Below, piece after piece: positions 27,127 through 35,189 of a stretch of 64,000 bases of DNA (positions are counted from its first letter, which is position 1; each line of letters opens with the position of its first letter). The notes under the pieces are model-generated. The model did not search any database and was not told the origin of the DNA. It was given only the letters and a program-made list of their open reading frames with translations. This DNA comes from Planctomycetaceae bacterium (GTDB taxonomy: Bacteria; Planctomycetota; Planctomycetia; Planctomycetales; Planctomycetaceae): contig JAWKTX010000005.1 of the NCBI GenBank assembly GCA_041398825.1, positions 124,001-188,000 on the forward strand, read 5' to 3'. Both the position numbers and the translations under genes were made by a program.

Positions 27127-28635
27127 ATGAGTTCCGCCGATTCTGCAGCAGGATCTTCCGTCACACTGGAAAACTCGGCCCTCGGAGATGACTTAACAGG
27201 CTCTGCGGGCACTGAATCATCCGTCTCGACACCGAAACGATTCACTTTTTTTCGAGACCTCGCGGGTCTCCCCCAGTCTGCTGCGCTGGACCCCGTCAGT
27301 CGTGAGCTGCAGGCCGAATCGATCACGGTTCGAATCCGGTGGTTTGGCCTGGCAATCGGCTTCTTCTACGTCAACATGGTTTACCGTGTTACCGGAAGAC
27401 CCGAACTAAACGCCATGCTGACGCTCGGAATGCTCTACGCGATGCTCGATACACTCGCAAGCCTTCGAGGTCGAATTCTGCTGTCACACTACCGCATCGG
27501 TATCTCGATGATGGAGGCATTGTTCATCGGGCTACTGTGCTTCTTCGATCAGGGTGTCGGAAGTCCCTTCCGGTTTTATTACTTCCTGTCTCTGCTTGTC
27601 TGCGCGATCCGTCATTCGCCGTCACTAACGTTTTCGTCCTACGCGCTGCACTCCATCAGCTACATTGTGCTGGGAATGTATGCAACACCGAACACTCCTG
27701 ACGAGGGCGTGACGGTCATTCTCACACTGGTCTTCCTTGGTTGGACCGCGTGGGCAATTACAGCTCTGACAGGTTTACTCAAATCCGCAGATAAGCGACT
27801 TTTCAAGCTGAATCGGGAACTTCAGAAGAACCAGCAACAACTGGAAGCGCGCATTGCCGCGCGATCGCGGGAATTGCAGGAATCGCAGGCCATGCTCGTC
27901 CAGCAGGAGAAGCAGGCCGCTTTCGGATTGCTGGCCTCCGGAATCGCCCATGAAGTCGGCAATCCCCTGGCTTCGATCAGTTCGATCATTCAACTGTTGA
28001 GCCGCAAGAATGAAGATCCGTATTTTGGTGAACGACTTCAGATGGTCGATGGACAGCTCACACGAATTCAAAAGATCCTGCGGGAGCTTAGCGGATTCAG
28101 CCGCCCCACCAGCCGCCAGTCAACAAGCGTTGATGTCCACACCGCCATCCAGGAATCGCTGAACATTGCCAAGTACTACAAGCGTTGGAAAGGAAAGCAT
28201 GTTCATTCACAACTGCAGGAAGGCCTGCCAACAACCCGGGCTGTTTACGATCAGCTCGTTCAGGTTCTCCTGAATCTGATTCTGAATGCCCTGGACGCAA
28301 CTGAAGAAGGTGCAAGGATTACGATCGCGACTTCTCGTCCATACAAGGACGGCGTGCCACAACCGTGGATTTCCATTACCGTTGCGGATGAGGGATGCGG
28401 AATCGCCCCGGAAGCTCAAAAGCAGATCTTTCAACCTTACTTTACCACCAAATCGACGGGAACAGGCCTTGGACTTTTTGTGTGCCGACAACTCGCCGTT
28501 CAAACACTTCAGGGCGACATTCGTCTGGTGAAATCTGATGCATCCGGGACCACTTTTGAGCTGCTGCTGCCCATCATCGAATCGCCCGACGCCGATTCAT
28601 CAGTCATCGAAATGACGCCCAAATACGCTACGTAA
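27127..28635 (+). CDS. Membrane-bound sensor histidine kinase
   Basis: 502 residues from the ATG at 27127. About six membrane helices (residues 80-235) are followed by a coiled-coil linker (LNRELQKNQQQLEARIAARSRELQ). A HisKA domain carries the phospho-accepting His275 in ASGIAHEVGNPLASIS, and a GHKL ATPase domain has N box LNLILNALDATEEG, G1 DEGCGIAPE and G2 STGTGLGLFVCRQL. It has the look of NtrB/ZraS-like kinases that partner sigma-54 activators. No response regulator is adjacent; the nearest sigma-54 activator, at 33.5 kb, has no phosphorylatable receiver. The signal is unknown. Confidence 0.88.
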   Translation: MSSADSAAGSSVTLENSALGDDLTGSAGTESSVSTPKRFTFFRDLAGLPQSAALDPVSRELQAESITVRIRWFGLAIGFFYVNMVYRVTGRPELNAMLTLGMLYAMLDTLASLRGRILLSHYRIGISMMEALFIGLLCFFDQGVGSPFRFYYFLSLLVCAIRHSPSLTFSSYALHSISYIVLGMYATPNTPDEGVTVILTLVFLGWTAWAITALTGLLKSADKRLFKLNRELQKNQQQLEARIAARSRELQESQAMLVQQEKQAAFGLLASGIAHEVGNPLASISSIIQLLSRKNEDPYFGERLQMVDGQLTRIQKILRELSGFSRPTSRQSTSVDVHTAIQESLNIAKYYKRWKGKHVHSQLQEGLPTTRAVYDQLVQVLLNLILNALDATEEGARITIATSRPYKDGVPQPWISITVADEGCGIAPEAQKQIFQPYFTTKSTGTGLGLFVCRQLAVQTLQGDIRLVKSDASGTTFELLLPIIESPDADSSVIEMTPKYAT

Positions 28636-28668
28636 ACCAGAGACGACCACTGAAACCGGGGCCCGCAG

Positions 28669-29697
28669 CTAATTCATATGAACCACGGCCTTGATGACAC
28701 CGGCATCCGGGTTCAGCCACGATGGAAATACGTGTGGTACTTCTTCGAACTGAGCGTGGTGCGTGATCCAGGGATCCGTATCAATTCTCTTGTTGCGGAT
28801 CAGGTCCACGATCCGTGAAAAGTCGGACGACAAGGCATTCCGACTCGCAAGTAACGTCAGTTCACGACGGTGAAGAAAGGGTGCGTGAGCAAACTCGAGA
28901 TTCTGCTGGGTGATTCCCACGTAAACCAGCCGACCTGCGAATGCGCAGAATTCCATCGCTCGAATCATCGACTTGTTGTTGCCGGTCGCATCAATGACCA
29001 CATCAGCCAGCTGGCCGTTTGTCGCACAGGACAAAGCAATCGCATCCGAATCATCGCCCTGAACTGCGATCGTATGCTCGACACCCATTCTCTCCCGAAC
29101 AAATCGTAACCGTGACTCGGCGATATCCATCACGATCGGGGTCGCGCCACTGAGCTTTACAAATTCCAGAGCGGAAAGCCCGATCGGTCCCGCACCAATG
29201 ATTAAAACATTCTCGCCCGACTTCGATTGGGATCGATCGACGGCATGACATCCAATCGCCAGCGTTTCGACCAATGCACATTGCTCCGGCGACAAACCAC
29301 CCGCGGGATGAAGTTTTCTGGCTGGCAAAATAATTCTGTCCGTCAGCCCCCCATCACACATGACGCCCAGGGTCTTATGGTGTTCGCAGCAGTTCGTGAA
29401 TCCTCGCCGACACGAATAACATTGCTGGCAATTCAGATAGGGCTCCACTGCGCAGAGATCCCCCGGATTCAGATGCGACACACCCTCTCCCGTTGAGATC
29501 ACTTCCACGCCCAACTCGTGGCCGGGAATACGTGGATAGGAGAAAAAGGGCATCTTCCCGAGGTAACCACCCAGATCCGTGCCACAGATGCCTACACGCA
29601 AAACGCGCACCAGCGCTTCACCGGCTGCCGGGGCCGAGGGCTCGTCAATATTGATAATCCGCCAGCTCTGTGGCTTCTCCAGCTGCAGTGCACGCAT
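28669..29697 (-). CDS. Zinc-dependent alcohol dehydrogenase (MDR family)
   Basis: 342 residues from the ATG at 29697. Catalytic zinc ligands are seen in VGICGTDLGGY (Cys) and PGHELGVEV (His-Glu). Structural zinc cysteines are in YLNCQQCYSCRRGFTNCCEH, and the NAD(P)-binding loop is IIGAGPIGLSALEF. It resembles the threonine/sorbitol/galactonate dehydrogenase branch, which oxidises secondary alcohols of polyols or sugar acids with NAD(P). It is convergent with the histidine kinase gene. The substrate is not evident. Confidence 0.88.
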   Translation of the reverse strand: MRALQLEKPQSWRIINIDEPSAPAAGEALVRVLRVGICGTDLGGYLGKMPFFSYPRIPGHELGVEVISTGEGVSHLNPGDLCAVEPYLNCQQCYSCRRGFTNCCEHHKTLGVMCDGGLTDRIILPARKLHPAGGLSPEQCALVETLAIGCHAVDRSQSKSGENVLIIGAGPIGLSALEFVKLSGATPIVMDIAESRLRFVRERMGVEHTIAVQGDDSDAIALSCATNGQLADVVIDATGNNKSMIRAMEFCAFAGRLVYVGITQQNLEFAHAPFLHRRELTLLASRNALSSDFSRIVDLIRNKRIDTDPWITHHAQFEEVPHVFPSWLNPDAGVIKAVVHMN

Positions 29698-30044
29698 AAA
29701 TCTCACAACCTTTAGGTGATTTCTGCCCCGAACACTTGTCGAATTCCGGCACAAAAGAACCGTCCGAACCCAAAGAACTCACAGCGAAATCACGGATCCG
29801 GTAAGAGTATTCCGTTTATCATCCGGTGGTCCGACACTCGCTCATCCGAAGTCTCTGCATCGGTGCCTGCATCAGTCGATTTAAATCGGAATCTCGCGAT
29901 CATGATAGCGAAAATACGTTCACCTGCGACCGGTAGCGTGCCGAATGCCAGTTGCACTATATTTCCTCGCATGCACTGCCGTCACTCAACGCTTGAGGCT
30001 CCGGGACAACGGATTGCGGGACGACTACGAATTGCGGGATCAAA
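29698..30044. other. Divergent intergenic region with 18-base-period repeats
   Basis: About 350 bases between the alcohol dehydrogenase (minus) and exbB-like gene (plus). At its right end ATTGCGGGA occurs at 30013 and 30031 and the near copy ATTGCCGGA at 30049, spaced exactly 18 bases apart and running into the exbB start. No clear promoter hexamers were found. Confidence 0.4.
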
Positions 30045-30899
30045 ATGGATTGCCGGATGAAAAATGTCACTTCAAACGATTCTACAGAAATTCGATTCCG
30101 GGACCGTCTTCGGACCCTCGGTCGAACAACTGCTGTGCGGACATCGTTTGCGATTCTGGTGCCGATGTTTTGTTTATTCGCTCTGAGTAACACTGTCGTC
30201 GCAGATGAAGTGAACAACGTCGTCGTCAACAATGAACCTTCTGCGATGCTCGGTCCCCGGGAAATGCTGGCGGCTGGCGGAGCGATTGGGTATGTGGTCG
30301 TGTTGTTCAGCTTCCTGATGGTCGCACTGATCATTGACCATATGATGAATATCCGGCGCAGTACCCTCATGCCGCCGGGACTCGCGGAAGAGGTTCATCG
30401 ATGCCTTACTGAACGACGCTTCGAAGAAGGCAAAAAGTACTGCAAAGAACATCCCGGCTTTCTGAGCCGTGTGCTTTACGCCGGACTTGACGAAGCCGGG
30501 CTTGGCTATGCAACCATCGAAAAAGCGATGGAAGACGCCGCTGTGGAACAGTCGGCCCGACTTTTTCGACGCATTGAATACTTGTCTGTGATTAGCGCTT
30601 TGGCACCCATGCTGGGTTTGATGGGAACGGTATGGGGAATGATTCAGGCCTTTCTGGAATTCGAGCAGAAAGCCAATCCGCAAGTAAGCGAATTGGCGCC
30701 GGGAATCTATCGCGCTCTGATTACGACACTGATGGGACTAGGCGTCGCCGTGCCTGCGCTGGCAGCATTTGCCATTTTCCGCAACCGCATTGAAGAACTC
30801 ACTGCCGAAACAACCCTTCTGGCCGAACACGTTTTTTCCGATTATCGCCGCGCTCTGCAGACCCGTCGTACCTCCCGACAGTCCGGCAGCGCACAATAG
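30045..30899 (+). CDS. MotA/TolQ/ExbB proton channel family protein
   Basis: 284 residues. A signal-peptide-like first helix (TSFAILVPMFCLFALSNTVVA) precedes the three helices of the ExbB/TolQ fold: AIGYVVVLFSFLMVALIIDH, then EYLSVISALAPMLGLMGTVWGMIQAF, which holds the family's core motif, and ALITTLMGLGVAVPALAAFAIF. With an ExbD/TolR partner such proteins harness proton flow to drive envelope processes; no ExbD/TolR gene is nearby. An alternative ATG at 30057 exists. The SxtJ-like gene follows after 4 bases, so the two form an operon. Confidence 0.85.
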   Translation: MDCRMKNVTSNDSTEIRFRDRLRTLGRTTAVRTSFAILVPMFCLFALSNTVVADEVNNVVVNNEPSAMLGPREMLAAGGAIGYVVVLFSFLMVALIIDHMMNIRRSTLMPPGLAEEVHRCLTERRFEEGKKYCKEHPGFLSRVLYAGLDEAGLGYATIEKAMEDAAVEQSARLFRRIEYLSVISALAPMLGLMGTVWGMIQAFLEFEQKANPQVSELAPGIYRALITTLMGLGVAVPALAAFAIFRNRIEELTAETTLLAEHVFSDYRRALQTRRTSRQSGSAQ

Positions 30900-30903
30900 C
30901 TGC

Positions 30904-31305
30904 ATGATTTCATTCAACTGGTCACCTACAGAACGACAACTCCGACAATTCGGCGGTGTCGCTGTCGTTGCCCTGCCCGCACTGGCGTGGCTGTGGACAC
31001 GCGACGTTCCTACGGTTCAGTGGAGCCTGATTGCAGGGGCCACCCTGTGTTCAGCCGGTTTTGTCAAACCCCAACTCCTGAAACCAGTGTTCATTGGGCT
31101 TTCACTACTGTTTTTTCCTGTTGGGATCGTGGTCAGCGAAATCGCCCTGATCATGATGTTTTTCTGTGTGCTCACTCCTGTTGCCTTATTTTTCCGGCTA
31201 ACGGGTCGCGACGTTCTGCACCGGAAGATCGATCGATCCGCGGAAAGCTACTTCTCCGCTGTCCAACCGACCACTGACCTGAAGCGGTACTACCGGCAAT
31301 TCTGA
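30904..31305 (+). CDS. SxtJ-family membrane protein
   Basis: 133 residues from the ATG at 30904, directly after the exbB-like stop. It starts MISFNWSPTERQLRQFGG, the SxtJ family opening, and has three or four hydrophobic helices and a charged end (KIDRSAESYFSAVQPTTDLKRYYRQF). SxtJ proteins are often found near carbamoyltransferase genes and next to small DUF5989 proteins; their biochemical role is not established. Here a DUF5989 gene lies just beyond, in the opposite direction. No carbamoyltransferase is in the window. Confidence 0.7.
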   Translation: MISFNWSPTERQLRQFGGVAVVALPALAWLWTRDVPTVQWSLIAGATLCSAGFVKPQLLKPVFIGLSLLFFPVGIVVSEIALIMMFFCVLTPVALFFRLTGRDVLHRKIDRSAESYFSAVQPTTDLKRYYRQF

Positions 31306-31368
31306 ACAGCCGTTTTGACGCAGCCGAGTCCACCAGTAGATGACCTCGATACCGGAGCCGTCAGCACC

Positions 31369-31644
31369 TCAGAAAATGGAATAGATAAAGGGGCTTGCCC
31401 CTGTCGCGCTGAGCCACGCAAAGACCGTTATCAGCAGCATTACCAGCAGAATAGGTGTCAGCCACCATTTCTTGTTGTCGCGCAGGAAAAGCACAAATTC
31501 CATCGGAAGGGACAACTGAGGCTCTTCGTTCATCGACTCGAATTCTGACACCGCATCGGTTTCCGAAACAGTTTCATGCGATTCCCTGACAACCGGGCTG
31601 TCAGCGATGAGCTGTTCAGCAGGCTTTTTCGGTGCGTCTGTCAT
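31369..31644 (-). CDS. DUF5989-like small membrane protein
   Basis: 91 residues. A soluble acidic N-terminus is followed by LSLPMEFVLFLRDNKKWWLTPILLVMLLITVFAWLS and a C-terminal PFIYSIF, the layout of DUF5989 proteins (EFxxFLRxxKKWWLxP, one helix, APFIY end). Its ATG overlaps the stop of the sugar-binding lipoprotein gene (ATGA), so it is translated as the second gene of that operon. It is convergent with the SxtJ-like gene, its usual partner. Function unknown. Confidence 0.7.
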   Translation of the reverse strand: MTDAPKKPAEQLIADSPVVRESHETVSETDAVSEFESMNEEPQLSLPMEFVLFLRDNKKWWLTPILLVMLLITVFAWLSATGASPFIYSIF

Positions 31645-32699
31645 TTCTCTTCACCGGTATTTGTCGACAGTAATGCCGGGTCCTTTTCTGCATCCGTTTT
31701 GTAATACAGTTCTGAGGGTATCAGGATCTCGTTTGTCTGATCGTCGTCAATCTCGCCATCGAAGTATTTCTGGATCATTTCGATTGTTGTCTTGCCAATT
31801 CGATCAGGAAACTGGATCGGGTCGCAAAGAATCTTGCCATCCAGAATCGCGCGTTTGCCTTCAATCTGACCATCAAATCCAATGATCGTCACCTGATCGG
31901 CTTTGGACGCAGATTCCAGAGCAGCTCGGGCCCCCAGCGCTGAGGGGTCGTTAATTGCAAAAATGGCTGCAAGATCAGGATTGGCCTCAATTGTGTCTTT
32001 TGCAGCTGCAAACCCTGCGTCGCGTGCACCCTTTCCGTTCAGCGTAGCAACCACTTCGATCTTCGCTGCCCCATCTTTTGCGTTGTGGGACTCGAGGATT
32101 TCGTTAAATCCCTGAACTCGCATCTGACAAGATTCCACATCGGGATAATGGAGCACGGCCACCTTGCCACCGGATTCTGCCAGCAGCCTGACCATGGCTT
32201 CGCCGGCAAGTCGCCCTCCCTGCAAATTATCCGTTGCGACATGACAAACCACTTTGCCATCCGTTCCGTCATACTTGATGTCATTGGTGAAGACCGGGAT
32301 GCCAGCTTCGTTCGCCTTTCGTATTGCCTGACCAATTGATCGAGAATCACATGGGTTCAGCACAATGGCTGTGACGCCCTTGACAATGAAGTCTTCAATC
32401 TGATCCGACTGCTTCTTCACATCCTGATCACCCGACACGACAATCACTTCATAGCCAAGCTTTTCCGCTTCTTCCTTCATTGTGTCTGCGATGACCTTGA
32501 AGAATGGATTCGTCAGGGTCAACGCTGAAAATCCGATTGTCCCCTGAGACATTGTCCGGTCGGAATCGTCGGAGTTCTCTTTCGCATCCGTGTTGCCTAC
32601 CGGGTTTGCCGCCTGTTTCGATGACGCATCGCCGCCGCACCCGACGGCAACAGCCAGAAACATCAGCACCACTTGATATCTTGTCAGCAATCGTGTCAT
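31641..32699 (-). CDS. Ribose-type sugar ABC transporter substrate-binding lipoprotein
   Basis: 352 residues from the ATG at 32699; longer readings are possible. The signal peptide ends in a lipobox-like VAVGC, so it is probably lipid-anchored. The type I periplasmic-binding fold is clear: GTIGFSALTLTNPFFKVIADTMKEEAEKLGY, then IEDFIVKGVTAIVLNPCDS, and VTIIGFDGQ. RbsB-like proteins deliver pentoses or related sugars to an RbsC/RbsA importer. An RbsA-type ATPase gene lies 2.5 kb away on the same strand, but no permease gene is in the window. The DUF5989 gene overlaps its stop. Confidence 0.87.
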   Translation of the reverse strand: MTRLLTRYQVVLMFLAVAVGCGGDASSKQAANPVGNTDAKENSDDSDRTMSQGTIGFSALTLTNPFFKVIADTMKEEAEKLGYEVIVVSGDQDVKKQSDQIEDFIVKGVTAIVLNPCDSRSIGQAIRKANEAGIPVFTNDIKYDGTDGKVVCHVATDNLQGGRLAGEAMVRLLAESGGKVAVLHYPDVESCQMRVQGFNEILESHNAKDGAAKIEVVATLNGKGARDAGFAAAKDTIEANPDLAAIFAINDPSALGARAALESASKADQVTIIGFDGQIEGKRAILDGKILCDPIQFPDRIGKTTIEMIQKYFDGEIDDDQTNEILIPSELYYKTDAEKDPALLSTNTGEEK

Positions 32700-32765
32700 T
32701 TCCGAAACTACTCCGGTCATCTCAAAAAGGATGGTGTCAGCCGCGAACTGAAGGCACAACCTGAC

Positions 32766-33281
32766 TTAATTCTCCGCTACAACTTCGCCACGGAGTATCA
32801 TGAGTTTTAATCGCGTCTTCGGACGCTGATGGCGAACTTCAGAAAGATCACACCACGAATCCGCCGAGAATTCAAACACGCATGTCGTCGCTGTCGGAAC
32901 CTCCAGGCCCCGATTTGCCAACCCGCACATCAGACTACCGATACCTGGATTGTGTCCCACAACCAATGCCGTCTGAAAATGATCCTCTGCATACTGGCTG
33001 ACTGCTGTCAGATAGCTCTCGGGGCTCGCGAGGTACAATTCGTCCAGAGCATGAAACGGCGTATCCGGGCACAGGACTTCTGCCACTGCCTGAGCGGTCT
33101 GCATTGTCCTTCGAGCGGCGGAAGCAAGCAGCGAGTCGATCTGAATTCCTGCTTCCTTGAGATGTTTCACGGACTCTGCTGTCCGTTCGAGCCCTGACTC
33201 TGTCAGACAGCGATCAAAATCCCGTTCGCCGGGGCGTAAAGGAGCCGCCTTTGCATGTCGCATCAGAATCAACGTTTTCAT
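32766..33281 (-). CDS. sixA: Phosphohistidine phosphatase SixA family protein
   Basis: 171 residues from the ATG at 33281. It begins MKTLILMRHAKAAP, the RHG-type phosphatase motif with the nucleophilic His. It has the second active-site His in VVGHNPGIGSLM and the SAARRTMQTAQAV segment. SixA removes phosphate from histidine-phosphorylated proteins; in E. coli it acts on the nitrogen-related phosphotransferase system. Size and motifs fit. It lies upstream of the sugar-binding lipoprotein gene on the same strand (66 bases) and is divergent from the sigma-54 activator. Confidence 0.85.
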   Translation of the reverse strand: MKTLILMRHAKAAPLRPGERDFDRCLTESGLERTAESVKHLKEAGIQIDSLLASAARRTMQTAQAVAEVLCPDTPFHALDELYLASPESYLTAVSQYAEDHFQTALVVGHNPGIGSLMCGLANRGLEVPTATTCVFEFSADSWCDLSEVRHQRPKTRLKLMILRGEVVAEN

Positions 33282-33500
33282 TCGGCAGTCTTTGGATCTC
33301 AAAAGGCTGTTGTCGTGGGGCACCAAATGTTGCCAGGGAACAACATGTTTGGCAATGAGCCGACAATCAAAATCCCGTGTTTCATCGACTGAACACGATT
33401 GTCAGCCTTATGGCACCGGATTTGTAAACATCTCCATTCAGTAAACCGTCGCGCGGATGCGCTGATGGGTGTCTTCCTTTGGCTGAATGAGGTATTCGTT

Positions 33501-35036
33501 GTGAAGTCCCCCGAACTTGCTTTGATGTGCAGTAGCTCACCTGGCTTCTTTCGCAGTCTCGGCTCTGCACTGGGAGAACACTTTCGGCTGCTGGAATGCT
33601 ACACGATCCAGGAGTCGGCTCAAATGATGCATCTGCATCAGCCAAAGCTGGCCATCATCGATCTTCGCGGATCACTGCCCACACAAGTGGCTCGCACATG
33701 GGCCACGGCTCAGTCTGCTGCCACCACACGTTTTGTCATTGTCACAAACCCCGGGCAGATCTCCGACTCGGACATCCCCGTTGAAATTCATCAAAGGGTC
33801 AACATTCATTCTCTGCAGCCGGGCGAGGAAGCGATTCAGCTACTGATCCAACACGTCATTGCAATCGGCGAAAACCCAACGGAGAAGAACCGCACACTGA
33901 GTCCTCTTCACTCAAAGGTCACGGAGCCGACTCCGGAAACTTCATCGACCTCTGCTTCTGCCGTTGCGGAGTCCGGCAACAGGTCCCATGCTGCTCCCGC
34001 AGGATCGAAGCGAGACTCCGGTCCGACTGCGGTACCGGATGACGAACCCGCTTCTGGTATGTCAGACAAATTCCGCACACGAACCCCCGAACTGCGTTCC
34101 ATGCTGCGTCGACTCGAAATCGCTGCGCGGCATAACGTCACGATCCTGCTGATCGGAGAAACGGGTGCAGGAAAGACCCACCTGGCGAGACTCATCCACG
34201 ACGTTTCGCCGAGGGCCGGTGAACCATTTCTGCATCTGGCCTGCGGAGCCCTGCCTGGTGATCTGATCGAAAGCGAATTGTTCGGTCATGTGAAAGGTGC
34301 ATTCACCAGTGCGCATGCGGACAAGGATGGCAAGTTTCTTGCTGCAGGAAACGGGACCATCCTGCTTGACGAAATCGATGTCCTGTCGCCGGAACAGCAA
34401 GTCAAACTCCTGCGAGTCATCGAGAAAGGTGAATTCGAACCTGTGGGTTCGAACCGGACACTCCACGTCAAAGCCAGGATCATTGCCGCAAGCAATCTGC
34501 AGCTCCAACCGCTCGTGGAACAGGGCTTGTTTCGCCCCGACCTCTACTATCGCCTCAATACACTCAGTTTCCACCTGCCACCACTCCGAAAACGGCTGCC
34601 GGACATCGAACCGCTCGCGCGTTTCTTTGTTCATCAGCATGCCACGCAACTGGGAGTTGAGATCCGGGAGATCGCGCCGGAGTTCATTGAATGTCTGTTG
34701 CACTATCCCTGGCCCGGCAATGTCCGGGAAATGGAGAATGCGATCCGAAGCGCCGTGATCTACAGCGATCATGGTGTCATGAAGCCGTCTGCTCTGCCTC
34801 AGCATGTCGTCGAAGGAATGGCTGGGCCAGGTAATGATCCCTCCGTGTCTGCTTTCTTCGCTGTGCGTCAGGGCGACTCGCTGGGCAACCGAATCGAACT
34901 GACCGAAAAAGACATTATCGAACAAGCCCTGCTGAAGAACAATTTCAGTCGAACAAACACGGCTCGGCATCTGGGCATCAGCCGGGTGACTCTCTACAAC
35001 AAGATGCGCAAGTATGGAATCATGCCGGAGCGTTAA
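33501..35036 (+). CDS. Sigma-54-dependent Fis-family transcriptional activator with pseudo-receiver
   Basis: 511 residues from a GTG at 33501, chosen because GAGG lies eight bases upstream. The N-terminal ~130 residues look like a receiver fold (PKLAIIDLRGS, FVIVTNP) but lack the N-terminal acidic pair and the conserved Lys, so phosphorylation is unlikely. The AAA+ domain has Walker A GETGAGKT (219-226), Walker B ILLDEID and the sigma-54 contact loop GAFTSA (266-271), where the usual fifth residue Gly is Ser. A Fis-type HTH (NTARHLGISRVTLYNKMRKYG) ends the protein. It activates RNA polymerase carrying sigma-54; targets are unknown. Confidence 0.87.
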   Translation: MKSPELALMCSSSPGFFRSLGSALGEHFRLLECYTIQESAQMMHLHQPKLAIIDLRGSLPTQVARTWATAQSAATTRFVIVTNPGQISDSDIPVEIHQRVNIHSLQPGEEAIQLLIQHVIAIGENPTEKNRTLSPLHSKVTEPTPETSSTSASAVAESGNRSHAAPAGSKRDSGPTAVPDDEPASGMSDKFRTRTPELRSMLRRLEIAARHNVTILLIGETGAGKTHLARLIHDVSPRAGEPFLHLACGALPGDLIESELFGHVKGAFTSAHADKDGKFLAAGNGTILLDEIDVLSPEQQVKLLRVIEKGEFEPVGSNRTLHVKARIIAASNLQLQPLVEQGLFRPDLYYRLNTLSFHLPPLRKRLPDIEPLARFFVHQHATQLGVEIREIAPEFIECLLHYPWPGNVREMENAIRSAVIYSDHGVMKPSALPQHVVEGMAGPGNDPSVSAFFAVRQGDSLGNRIELTEKDIIEQALLKNNFSRTNTARHLGISRVTLYNKMRKYGIMPER

Positions 35037-35189
35037 CTGAACAGCCTGTTGAAGAACGGGACTGGCTCGAGCAGGACACCTGAAAACACGATGGTTTCCA
35101 GTCCTCCTGCGTGCCTGTCCTGGTTTTCAACGGACAGTTCACGTGAGATTCGTGTTCCGCCAGCCATCCACAGCGTTTTCGAATTCTCT

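Noticed and set aside
27327..27337. GGTTCGAATCC, resembling a tRNA T-loop
   Set aside because: Lies inside the histidine kinase coding region; no acceptor stem, D-loop or anticodon arm can be formed around it.
34062..34970. 302-codon open frame on the minus strand
   Set aside because: Antisense to the AAA+ domain of the sigma-54 activator, where motifs are unambiguous on the plus strand.
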